DNA of 5,646 nt from Desulfurococcaceae archaeon (GCA_020832865.1 JAJHRJ010000033.1:1-5646), one strand, 5' to 3'; shown: positions 1 through 5,482, counted from the stretch's first letter. The notes: generated by a model from the letters alone, not told the origin. Program-made: numbers and translations.

Positions 1-187
1 GACGTAGGAGTTGATCTATCATCTCCATTCTCTCGCCAGCTGTAAAAGGGTTTTTACAGGTATAACCCTCTTGAGCACTTCCCACGGCGATTACAACTTC
101 ATCGTACTCGCCAATTAGCTGTAAAAAGGCCTCGTAGTGTCCGTTGTGAAACGGCTGAAACCTACCAGGGAAGAGTACTCTTTTCAA
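1..187 (-). CDS. nadM: Nicotinamide-nucleotide adenylyltransferase, archaeal NadM type (N-terminal part, cut by window edge)
   Basis: This enzyme joins NMN and ATP to make NAD+ and pyrophosphate in the cytoplasm; it is the last step of NAD synthesis. Only the first 62 residues lie in the window. The protein starts MKRVLFPGRFQPFHNGHYEA, which contains the nucleotidyltransferase GRFQPFHxGH signature (residues 8-17) that binds ATP phosphates. Further on it has GSAQ (37-40) and NPFTAGERMEMI (46-57), both characteristic of archaeal NadM. I chose the TTG at 187-185 because a GGTGA Shine-Dalgarno sits five bases upstream and the resulting N-terminus fits the family. Two in-frame GTG codons at 199-197 and 196-194 would add a few residues, but one of them lies inside that ribosome binding site. 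The gene follows aCPSF1 by 50 bases with no visible promoter or terminator between, so co-transcription is likely. The identification is firm; the start is fairly sure. Confidence 0.93.
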   Translation of the reverse strand, partial: MKRVLFPGRFQPFHNGHYEAFLQLIGEYDEVVIAVGSAQEGYTCKNPFTAGERMEMIDQLLR

Positions 188-192
188 GCGAG

Positions 193-197
193 TCACC
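193..197 (-). promoter_or_regulatory. Ribosome binding site of nadM (GGTGA)
   Basis: GGTGA on the minus strand pairs with the archaeal 16S 3' end (anti-SD CACCUCC region). It lies five bases before the TTG at 187-185. It decides the start: the alternative GTG codons at 199 and 196 overlap or precede it. Confidence 0.65.
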
Positions 198-237
198 ACT
201 TAGACTAGACAGCATTATTGTATTATTTTGTTTTAAC

Positions 238-2175
238 TCACTGCGATGTTAGGTTTAATGAGTCTAGGTTTGAGGGGACGTGTATGTTGCTCGTGAATTG
301 CCTGATCTCCTTGGAGGTTTTTAGTAGAGTGTATAGTGCTTGAAGAGCGTTAGGCTCTCCGTGATTTAATATAATCCTCTTTGGCTTTGGATTTATGCTT
401 TTAGCATAGGATACAAGCTCTCTCTGGTCACTATGTCCACTAAACCCGTCAATGCTCTGTACTTCTAATTGTACATTTAACACCTCAACTTTACCCTCTA
501 TGACTACTGAGACTTCGCGGGCGCCATCTCTAATTCTCCTACCTAGAGTTCCCTCAGACTGGTAGCCGACAAACACGAGGGCGCTTCTTGGATCACTCGC
601 TATTAGTCTAAAGTAGTCTACGGCGGGTCCTCCGTTCAGCATTCCATTTGTAGCTATTATTACACACGGCCGGTCCTCGACTACGTCTGGTCTAGCAGTG
701 CCCCCTTCTATTAACTTAACGTTCTCTGTGATAAATGGGTTTTCTCCTTCAAGTATGAGGTCTCTTACACGCTTATTTAAATACTCTGGGTACTGTAAAT
801 GGACAGCAGTGACCTCGTTAACGAGGCCCTCAACATATATGGGTAATTCTGGTATTTTCTTCTCCCTTATTGCGTCGTTTAAGACTAGTAGTATTTCCTG
901 ACCTCTACCCACAGAGAATACTGGTATTAGCATTACTCCTTTTCTCTCAGCTACTCTACTCGCTATTTCAATAAGCCTCTGCTCAGCTCTTAACCGGTCT
1001 TCCTGTAGTGTGGCGCCGTATGTGCCCTCCATTATAAGAGCTTCTACTCTTGGGAACACTGTGTGTGATTTACTTAGAAGCCTTGAATCCGCGTACTTGA
1101 AGTCACCGGTGTAGACTATATTGTAGAGTCCAGGCCCCACGTGTAAGTGCACTATTGCTGAGCCGAGAATATGTCCTGCGTTATACATTGTTAGTTTCAC
1201 GTCTGGAGCTACGTCTGTAACCTCGTCATAACTAACAGGAATTGTGTGAACTAGTGCAGTTGCCAGGTCTTTTTCACCGAATGGAAGATACTTACCTGAC
1301 CTCTTCGCCACGTCTATGAGATCCTTAATCATTATCGCCATTAACTCTCGTGTAGGCTCAGTGACATAGAGTGGTCCACGATACCCATACTTGTAGAGTA
1401 GTGGCACGAGCCCAGCGTGATCTAGGTGAGCATGTGTTACAATTACAGCGTCAAGCTCGTCTACTCTAAGAGAGTCAACGTCTACTATTGGATAGGCTTT
1501 GTTAGGATCTCCGAGAGCTCCAATGTTTACTCCGAAATCAAGAAGGACTCTGCTCTCTCTGGTCTCCACCAGTATAGATGACCTACCAACTTCTCTAAAT
1601 CCTCCGAGAGCTGTTACTCTAACATAGTTATTTTTCACGACAACATCTCTATGTATTCGCTCTCCGAGTTTTCTGAGAAATTCTAATCTATAGGGGGCTT
1701 GTTTTATAATAAGACTTGTTACTTCTCTCAGTGTTTTTGACTCTAGTGGTGAAATTCTCTGGGCTATTAGCCTCCAACCCGTCTCAGCGAGCACGGCGGC
1801 TCGAATTTTACCCCCAAGATAACCTGGTTTAAGAGCCTTAACCCAGACCTCTCCGAGAGCTTCGTCGAAGAACGTACTACCTGGGTCTAGACCAGCCTCT
1901 TTAGGTGCGAGCTCCAGTATTTTCGCCTTTGCCTCAGCCGGATTAAGCCTCACATCACTAGTTACTCTAATAACAATACGTTTTCTCACTTTTTTCGCAA
2001 TGTTCTGAGCTAGTGTCTGATGCTCCGCCAGGGCTTTTCTGTTCTTGACATATATTGTTATAAAAGGCCCCTCGAACTCAATGCTAGCTAGTTCAAGTTC
2101 TGGTGGTATCTCCTCTAAAATGCTCTTTAATAGAGCCAACTTATTCTTATCTAATTGAAGTCTTCCAGCCTCCAC
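238..2175 (-). CDS. KH-domain beta-CASP ribonuclease aCPSF1 (archaeal CPSF73-like transcription termination and mRNA 3'-end factor, FttA)
   Basis: aCPSF1/FttA is the archaeal relative of eukaryotic CPSF73. In other archaea it cuts nascent RNA at U-rich sites and terminates transcription, and it acts as a dimer. The 645 residues match the usual family length. Two KH domains fill roughly residues 1-160, followed by a metallo-beta-lactamase domain with an inserted beta-CASP domain (about 185-645). Metal ligands and catalytic motifs are all present: D213 (LLDFG), H248-x-H250-x-D252-H253 (THAHLDH), H335 (NAGH), D358 (TGDF), E383 of motif A (MEGTYG), H581 of motif B (FSGHSD) and H605 of motif C (NHGEP). 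It should therefore be an active Zn nuclease. The start is GTG at 2175-2173, eight bases after AAGGGG. The GXXG loop of the second KH domain looks shortened (KPGYLGGKIR, about 116-125). It lies downstream of psmB on the same strand and upstream of nadM. Confidence 0.97.
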   Translation of the reverse strand: MEAGRLQLDKNKLALLKSILEEIPPELELASIEFEGPFITIYVKNRKALAEHQTLAQNIAKKVRKRIVIRVTSDVRLNPAEAKAKILELAPKEAGLDPGSTFFDEALGEVWVKALKPGYLGGKIRAAVLAETGWRLIAQRISPLESKTLREVTSLIIKQAPYRLEFLRKLGERIHRDVVVKNNYVRVTALGGFREVGRSSILVETRESRVLLDFGVNIGALGDPNKAYPIVDVDSLRVDELDAVIVTHAHLDHAGLVPLLYKYGYRGPLYVTEPTRELMAIMIKDLIDVAKRSGKYLPFGEKDLATALVHTIPVSYDEVTDVAPDVKLTMYNAGHILGSAIVHLHVGPGLYNIVYTGDFKYADSRLLSKSHTVFPRVEALIMEGTYGATLQEDRLRAEQRLIEIASRVAERKGVMLIPVFSVGRGQEILLVLNDAIREKKIPELPIYVEGLVNEVTAVHLQYPEYLNKRVRDLILEGENPFITENVKLIEGGTARPDVVEDRPCVIIATNGMLNGGPAVDYFRLIASDPRSALVFVGYQSEGTLGRRIRDGAREVSVVIEGKVEVLNVQLEVQSIDGFSGHSDQRELVSYAKSINPKPKRIILNHGEPNALQALYTLLKTSKEIRQFTSNIHVPSNLDSLNLTSQ

Positions 2176-2178
2176 GTT

Positions 2179-2189
2179 TAGCCCCTTAA
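2179..2189 (-). promoter_or_regulatory. Leader motif TTAAGGGGCTA before aCPSF1, likely containing its ribosome binding site
   Basis: The minus-strand motif TTAAGGGGCTA ends three bases before the GTG start at 2175. AGGGG can pair with the anti-SD through one G-U wobble, so a weak Shine-Dalgarno is the simplest reading. The same 11 bases stand in front of egsA at 2987-2997. Confidence 0.5.
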
Positions 2190-2217
2190 ACTAGTTAGTC
2201 TCACTCTAGGAGCTCCA

Positions 2218-2232
2218 GGTTTAATCTAAACC
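2218..2232. repeat. Short perfect inverted repeat GGTTTA-3 nt-TAAACC in the aCPSF1 leader
   Basis: Six-base arms GGTTTA (2218-2223) and TAAACC (2227-2232) are separated by three bases. As minus-strand RNA this would be a small hairpin at or just after the transcription start predicted from the TATA-like box at 2262-2255. An eight-base palindrome, GGAGCTCC, follows at 2209-2216. The repeats are directly visible; any function is inference. Confidence 0.5.
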
Positions 2233-2248
2233 GAGATTTAACTCTCAT

Positions 2249-2289
2249 AATAAGCTTTTAAATCTAAGCTCTCTAGATAAAAGCTTATT
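2249..2289. repeat. Twelve-base perfect inverted repeat between psmB and aCPSF1
   Basis: The arms are AATAAGCTTTTA at 2249-2260 and TAAAAGCTTATT at 2278-2289, identical after reverse complementing, with a 17-base spacer. Inside, TCTA (2263-2266) and TAGA (2274-2277) could extend the stem by four pairs past a two-base bulge, leaving a seven-base loop. The left arm overlaps the predicted TATA box of aCPSF1. It could be an operator, an RNA hairpin at the end of the psmB transcript, or an AT-rich coincidence. Confidence 0.7.
2255..2262 (-). promoter_or_regulatory. TATA-like box upstream of aCPSF1 (TTTAAAAG)
   Basis: TTTAAAAG on the minus strand resembles crenarchaeal TATA boxes. With the usual spacing of about 26 bases, transcription would start near 2232 and leave a leader of about 57 bases. 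That would let aCPSF1 and nadM be transcribed separately from psmB. It is predicted from sequence only. Confidence 0.45.
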
Positions 2290-2310
2290 TACTACTACGA
2301 GTCAGCTAAG

Positions 2311-2925
2311 TTACAGTAGTGTTTTTCTCAGTTGAAAGGTCTCTTCTCTCATACCGTCTTTTCCTATAACAACTACATCTACGCCTTCACCGCTGAAGCC
2401 GTCTCGGGAAATTGCACTTAAAACAGCTTTTACGGCGAGATTTTTCGCTTCTTCAAGTGTCATGTTATCGCTGTAGGAGGACTCAAGTACGCCAAAGGCT
2501 ATAGGTGAGCCGCTCCCAGTAGCCATATACTTTTCGCGTGTAAGTGTCCCGTAAAGGTCAATGTAGTATAGGCTTGGTCCATTAGAGTCATATCCTCCTA
2601 GTAGTAGTTGTACTAGGTATGGGTAAATTCTGAGATATATTGATAAGAGTAGAGATAAGTACTCAGCTAAACTACGGGTTTCAATAGGCTTCCTTGCTTG
2701 TAGCTCATATCTCCTCGCTATAAACCTGGCATTTTCAACTAAGAACTGCGCATCTGCTACTAGCCCAGATATGGTTACTGCAGAGTGATCACTTATTCTG
2801 TGTATTTTTCTAATAGCCTTATGATACACTGCAGCACCGGCTGTGGCTCTTTTATCCGCTGCGAGTATAGCATAGTCTCCTACTACTAAACCCACGGTGG
2901 TAGTCTTCGAGGCGAGCTCGTTCAT
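2311..2925 (-). CDS. psmB: Proteasome beta subunit, catalytically competent
   Basis: This is a proteolytic subunit of the archaeal 20S proteasome, an N-terminal threonine hydrolase that forms the inner beta rings. After a seven-residue propeptide (MNELASK) the mature chain starts TTTVG. Numbered from that Thr1, the catalytic set is complete: D17 (AADKR), K33 (IRKI), S131 in GSGSP, and D168 and S171 in RDGFSG, the last three two places beyond the classical 129/166/169. The mature length is 197 residues, normal for the family. I chose ATG at 2925-2923 because GAGGT lies eight bases upstream and the TATA-like box at 2985-2978 predicts a transcript starting near 2956. An in-frame GTG at 2967 would give a 21-residue propeptide but would precede that start. 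The residue before Thr1 is Lys, not the usual Gly. Crenarchaea usually carry a second beta gene, not in this window. It diverges from egsA. Confidence 0.96.
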   Translation of the reverse strand: MNELASKTTTVGLVVGDYAILAADKRATAGAAVYHKAIRKIHRISDHSAVTISGLVADAQFLVENARFIARRYELQARKPIETRSLAEYLSLLLSIYLRIYPYLVQLLLGGYDSNGPSLYYIDLYGTLTREKYMATGSGSPIAFGVLESSYSDNMTLEEAKNLAVKAVLSAISRDGFSGEGVDVVVIGKDGMREETFQLRKTLL

Positions 2926-2933
2926 TATTAAAT

Positions 2934-2938
2934 ACCTC
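2934..2938 (-). promoter_or_regulatory. Ribosome binding site of psmB (GAGGT)
   Basis: GAGGT on the minus strand is eight bases before the ATG at 2925-2923. It supports this ATG over the in-frame GTG at 2967, whose upstream GGAG abuts the codon too closely to work as a Shine-Dalgarno. Confidence 0.6.
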
Positions 2939-2953
2939 TCTAACACCTCTACG

Positions 2954-2962
2954 TCTTTTTTA
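2954..2962 (+). promoter_or_regulatory. Possible TATA box of egsA (TTTTTTAGA)
   Basis: This T-rich element would place the egsA transcript start near 2984, just before the AGGGG leader motif and about 18 bases before the GTG. TATTAAATA at 2927-2935 is an alternative that gives a longer leader. TTTAAA at 2980-2985 is too close to the start codon on this strand. Confidence 0.3.
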
Positions 2963-2977
2963 GACACTCCAAAGCTC

Positions 2978-2985
2978 TATTTAAA
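2978..2985 (-). promoter_or_regulatory. TATA box of psmB (TTTAAATA)
   Basis: TTTAAATA on the minus strand is a good match to the archaeal TATA consensus. Standard spacing puts the transcript start near 2956, 31 bases before the ATG at 2925 and downstream of the alternative GTG at 2967. Confidence 0.55.
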
Positions 2986-2986
2986 C

Positions 2987-2997
2987 TTAAGGGGCTA
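2987..2997 (+). promoter_or_regulatory. Leader motif TTAAGGGGCTA before egsA, likely containing its ribosome binding site
   Basis: TTAAGGGGCTA ends four bases before the GTG at 3002. AGGGG at 2990-2994 is seven bases from the start codon, a normal Shine-Dalgarno distance, and pairs with one G-U wobble. The same 11-mer precedes aCPSF1 on the other strand. Confidence 0.5.
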
Positions 2998-3001
2998 TAT
3001 T

Positions 3002-4060
3002 GTGTCAAGTATTCACAGTATAGAGCTACCAAAGAAGGTTATTGTTGGTAGCGGTGCTATTACGAGAGTAAGAGATGTCGTAGAGGAGATTACTGGGTGT
3101 AAGGAGAGTGTTGGCGTAATAACAGGTGAGAACACCTATAAGGTGGGAGGAGAACTCGTAGAGAGTATTGTTGGCTCCTGTGTTGAGCCCAAGTTGATCA
3201 TAGTGAAAACCTCTATGCTGACTGAAGCTGAGAGCATTGTGGAGAGAGCTAAGAATGAGGCTGTGAGGCTAGTAATGGGCGTGGGAGGCGGAAAGGCTAT
3301 TGATGTAGCAAAATACGTGGGCTACAAAATAGGAGTTCCAGTTATAAGTGTTCCCTTAGCACCTAGTCACGATGGCATAGCAAGTCCATTTGCTAGCTTA
3401 AAGGGAGCTTCTAAGCCTTATAGCATACGTGCTATGACACCACATGCTATCATAGCAGATATAGACATCATATCAAAAGCCCCGAGAAAGCTAATACTGT
3501 CAGGTATAGGAGACCTACTCGGCAAGTTTGTATCTGTCAGAGACTGGAGACTAGCTCACAGGTTAAAGGGAGAATATTATGGAGAGTATGCTGCACAGCT
3601 CGCGCTACTAAGTGCTAAACACGTGTTAAAATACCACGAGATCATTGCTAGTGGGTCGCCTGAGGGTGTACGCATACTTGTAGAAGCCCTTGTTAGCAGC
3701 GGTGTTTCAATGTGTATAGCAGGGTCAAGTAGGCCCGCGAGTGGGAGTGAGCACTTATTTAGCCATGCTCTCGAAGTCGTGGCGCCTGGAAAAGCGCATC
3801 ACGGAGAGGCAGTAGCGATAGGCACAGTAATAATGCTCTATATCTACGGAGACCCGCTGTGGAAGAGAATTAGGAGCGTTATGGGCAAAATAGGCTTACC
3901 AACAAGAGCTAGAGACCTAGGGATCACAAGCGAAGAAGTGATCAAGGCGCTTACAATAGCACACACTATTAGACCTGAGAGGTACACTATTCTAGGTGAG
4001 AGTGGGCTTAACAGAGAAGCTGCCATAAGGGCTCTGAGAGAGACTGGTATTATAGATTAA
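3002..4060 (+). CDS. egsA: NAD(P)-dependent sn-glycerol-1-phosphate dehydrogenase
   Basis: This cytoplasmic enzyme reduces dihydroxyacetone phosphate to sn-glycerol-1-phosphate, the backbone of archaeal ether lipids. The 352 residues match the family. The nucleotide-binding loop GVGGGKAID is at 93-101, followed by the family signature PSHDGIASPFAS (121-132). The three Zn ligands are visible: D171 (GIGDLLGK), H251 (ASGSEHLFSH) and H267 (AHHGE). The C-terminal HTIRPERYTILGESGL (321-336) is also typical. I start it at GTG 3002 because AGGGG precedes by seven bases and the N-terminus (SIELPKKVIVGSGA) then aligns with known family starts. The open frame continues upstream to 2897, but that part overlaps psmB antisense and lacks family similarity. 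The neighbours do not bear on lipid synthesis. No U-rich terminator is evident in the 62 bases before the convergent FKBP gene. Confidence 0.97.
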   Translation: MSSIHSIELPKKVIVGSGAITRVRDVVEEITGCKESVGVITGENTYKVGGELVESIVGSCVEPKLIIVKTSMLTEAESIVERAKNEAVRLVMGVGGGKAIDVAKYVGYKIGVPVISVPLAPSHDGIASPFASLKGASKPYSIRAMTPHAIIADIDIISKAPRKLILSGIGDLLGKFVSVRDWRLAHRLKGEYYGEYAAQLALLSAKHVLKYHEIIASGSPEGVRILVEALVSSGVSMCIAGSSRPASGSEHLFSHALEVVAPGKAHHGEAVAIGTVIMLYIYGDPLWKRIRSVMGKIGLPTRARDLGITSEEVIKALTIAHTIRPERYTILGESGLNREAAIRALRETGIID

Positions 4061-4122
4061 GTATGAGATGAGCACTAAGAACATGAGGAATAATCTTAGG
4101 TATTAGTGGCATTTACAATTAA

Positions 4123-4824
4123 CTATGGATTAGTTACCGGCTTTAGTACCTCGCTGAAAACTAGTACTTGCACCTCATTTTTAAACATCGCGAAGAGATC
4201 TGCTGCGAGAGTTAATTTAGCGTAGTTTATGTTTTCACGTGAAATATACCTACCTGGAATACTCAGTGTTAGTTTTCTCTCATTTGAGTCGTAGATCACA
4301 GTGACATCTTCCTGTGGAATTCTGAGGTGTCGTGAGGTTAGTGCTTTAATTTTCTCTTCAAAATCCTCTAGTTTCTTAATTATCTTAACCTTGTATACTA
4401 GTGTTTTACCTGCGAGTGGATGATTAAAGTCGATAGTAACGCGTCCTCCACTTATCTGTTTAACAATACCCTTAACGCCATTTAGCTCTATAACGTCACC
4501 GATGCTTGGCACGTAGCCTCTTCTCTGTAGTTCTCGTAGACTATATACTTTCACCTTGTTTGGATCTCTCTCCCCAAAAGCTTTGTCGGGTGGAACCTCA
4601 ATCTCGCCTTCAGAGTTTTCACTAGCATTTAAAATCCAGTCTTCTACAACACTATTAATCCAGTTCTTGCCGAGAACTATCAGGGTTGGACCATATAGTT
4701 TACTGGCATCATATATGTTCTCCTGTTTCGCGAGCTCAGCGTTAGTAGTGTCTAGTAGAGCCCCCGTCTCCTTTACTCTCACCGTATACTCTACTAGTAT
4801 GAAATCCCCCTTGTTAAAGGCCAT
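4123..4824 (-). CDS. Long-type FKBP peptidyl-prolyl cis-trans isomerase (SlyD-like, archaeal FKBP26 class)
   Basis: This is predicted to catalyse prolyl isomerisation and act as a folding chaperone in the cytoplasm; there is no signal peptide. Of its 233 residues, the FKBP core runs from KGDFILVEYTVRVKETGALLDTT (5-27) to FNHPLAGKTLVYKVKI (133-148). The insert-in-flap chaperone domain lies between AFGERDP (82-88) and the FNHPLAG motif (133-139). A C-terminal extension of about 80 residues (150-233), typical of the archaeal long form, follows. I start at ATG 4824-4822 because GGGTG lies six bases upstream and the protein then begins MAFNKGDFILVEY, as family members do. A GTG at 4866 would add 14 residues of unlike sequence and lies upstream of the transcript start predicted from the TATA box at 4885-4878. 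The gene converges on egsA and diverges from lsm. The class is sure; client proteins are unknown. Confidence 0.94.
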   Translation of the reverse strand: MAFNKGDFILVEYTVRVKETGALLDTTNAELAKQENIYDASKLYGPTLIVLGKNWINSVVEDWILNASENSEGEIEVPPDKAFGERDPNKVKVYSLRELQRRGYVPSIGDVIELNGVKGIVKQISGGRVTIDFNHPLAGKTLVYKVKIIKKLEDFEEKIKALTSRHLRIPQEDVTVIYDSNERKLTLSIPGRYISRENINYAKLTLAADLFAMFKNEVQVLVFSEVLKPVTNP

Positions 4825-4830
4825 AAATAG

Positions 4831-4835
4831 CACCC
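4831..4835 (-). promoter_or_regulatory. Ribosome binding site of the FKBP gene (GGGTG)
   Basis: GGGTG on the minus strand is six bases before the ATG at 4824-4822. It favours this start over the upstream in-frame GTG at 4866. Confidence 0.55.
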
Positions 4836-4877
4836 AGTAGTATAGAGCTCTATTTTTTAACTCCACTGTAATCTAAG

Positions 4878-4885
4878 CTTATAAA
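4878..4885 (-). promoter_or_regulatory. TATA box of the FKBP gene (TTTATAAG)
   Basis: TTTATAAG on the minus strand is close to the archaeal consensus. It predicts transcription from about 4855 and a leader of about 30 bases that contains the GGGTG site. A second AT-rich run, TTAAAAAATA at 4860-4851, is too near the start to leave room for that site. Confidence 0.5.
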
Positions 4886-4914
4886 CCTATGAGGGGCTAC
4901 TACTTTAACCAGAA

Positions 4915-4923
4915 CATTTAAGC
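4915..4923 (+). promoter_or_regulatory. TATA-like box of the lsm-rpl37e unit (CATTTAAGC)
   Basis: CATTTAAGC lies about 50 bases before the lsm GTG. With standard spacing the transcript would start near 4945, leaving a leader of about 24 bases that includes the GGTG at 4958-4961. It is the best TATA candidate on the plus strand of this 144-base divergent region. Confidence 0.45.
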
Positions 4924-4957
4924 ATTAATTCACGGGGTGTACAAAAGTAGCTAATAA

Positions 4958-4961
4958 GGTG
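4958..4961 (+). promoter_or_regulatory. Ribosome binding site of lsm (GGTG)
   Basis: GGTG, followed by TG, lies seven bases before the GTG at 4969. It supports that start. Confidence 0.55.
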
Positions 4962-4968
4962 TGTTTGT

Positions 4969-5199
4969 GTGAGTGAGACAGCGCATAAAATACTCGAGGA
5001 GAACTTGGGTAATAACGTCTTAATTAAAACAAAAGAGGGTGTAATGATAAGGGGTAAGTTAAAGAGCTTTGATCAGCACTTAAATGTCGTCTTAGAGGAA
5101 GCTGAGGAGTTAATGAGAGATGGTTCAACTAGAAAACTCGGTGTAGTTATAATACGTGGAGACACGATAATCCTGGTATCACCAATGTCAACTAGCTAG
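4969..5199 (+). CDS. Archaeal Sm-like (LSm/SmAP) RNA-binding protein
   Basis: LSm proteins form seven-membered (sometimes six-membered) rings that bind U-rich single-stranded RNA and take part in RNA metabolism in archaea. The 76-residue protein is essentially one Sm fold. The Sm1 motif spans LIKTKEGVMIRGKLKSFDQHLNVVL (about 18-42), with the conserved G (KEG), the GKL step and the FDQHLN loop that contacts uridine. Sm2 is VIIRGDTIILVS (about 60-71), with the IRGD signature. The start GTG follows GGTG by seven bases. The stop codon overlaps the Shine-Dalgarno of rpl37e, so the two genes are almost certainly co-transcribed and may be translationally coupled; this pairing of Sm protein with L37e is widespread in archaea. 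Which RNAs it binds cannot be told. Confidence 0.96.
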   Translation: MSETAHKILEENLGNNVLIKTKEGVMIRGKLKSFDQHLNVVLEEAEELMRDGSTRKLGVVIIRGDTIILVSPMSTS

Positions 5200-5203
5200 G
5201 TGA
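5199..5203 (+). promoter_or_regulatory. Ribosome binding site of rpl37e (GGTGA), overlapping the lsm stop codon
   Basis: GGTGA begins at the last base of the lsm TAG stop and lies six bases before the TTG at 5210. It fixes the unusual TTG start. Confidence 0.65.
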
Positions 5204-5209
5204 AACCCG

Positions 5210-5398
5210 TTGGTAAAGGGAACTACTAGTTTCGGTAAGCACGCCAGGAGCAAAAGCCACATTAGATGTAGAAGGTGTGGAAGACATAGTTTCAATGTTG
5301 CAAAGGGATATTGTGCAGCTTGTGGATTTGGTAGAAGTAAGAGAATTAGACGCTATAGTTGGCAAAACAAAAAGGTTAATAGAGTACGAGTTGTCTAA
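5210..5398 (+). CDS. rpl37e: 50S ribosomal protein L37e (eL37)
   Basis: This small basic protein of the large ribosomal subunit binds 23S rRNA and is found in archaea and eukaryotes but not bacteria. The 62 residues are the normal length. It begins [17 protein letters not shown], a strongly conserved N-terminus. A zinc ribbon follows with C20-x2-C23 and C35-x2-C38 (RCRRCG and YCAACGFG), then an Arg/Lys-rich tail including RRYSWQNKK (47-55). The TTG start is supported by GGTGA six bases upstream and by the conserved N-terminus. Only 10 bases separate it from lsm, so they form one transcription unit. The 93-base gap to dnaG carries only a weak TATA-like element. Confidence 0.97.
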   Translation: MVKGTTSFGKHARSKSHIRCRRCGRHSFNVAKGYCAACGFGRSKRIRRYSWQNKKVNRVRVV

Positions 5399-5424
5399 AA
5401 TACCATGGTGTAGAAGCCAAAGCG

Positions 5425-5433
5425 TTTAGTAAA
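5425..5433 (+). promoter_or_regulatory. Weak TATA-like element before dnaG
   Basis: TTTAGTAAA in the 93-base gap after rpl37e could serve as a TATA box and predict a transcript start near 5455. That would give dnaG its own promoter besides read-through from lsm-rpl37e. The match to consensus is poor. Confidence 0.25.
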
Positions 5434-5482
5434 AGTTCCCATTAAAGATGAAAGATGATACGTTGTGAACTCAAGTAAAGCA

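Noticed and set aside
698..901. Open frame of 67 codons on the plus strand inside the aCPSF1 gene
   Set aside because: It lies wholly antisense to a gene with complete family motifs, has no ribosome binding site and resembles no known protein.
2926..2967. Longer psmB from GTG 2967
   Set aside because: GGAG directly abuts the codon, the predicted transcript start lies downstream of it, and the shorter form has a proper Shine-Dalgarno and a typical short propeptide.
2897..3001. N-terminal extension of egsA by 35 residues
   Set aside because: It overlaps the start of psmB antisense, is unlike the family N-terminus, and a good start with leader motif exists at 3002.
3844..4026. Minus-strand open frame inside egsA
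   Set aside because: It is antisense to conserved egsA coding sequence with no ribosome binding site; a hydrophobic look is expected from the codons of the opposite strand.
4061..4122. Terminator or small RNA between the convergent egsA and FKBP genes
   Set aside because: No U-rich run or convincing hairpin is seen on either strand, and the ATGAGATGAG stretch does not match a box C well enough for a C/D RNA.
4556..4840. Plus-strand open frame of 94 codons opposite the FKBP gene
   Set aside because: It is a shadow of a well-supported gene, with no ribosome binding site or recognisable domain.
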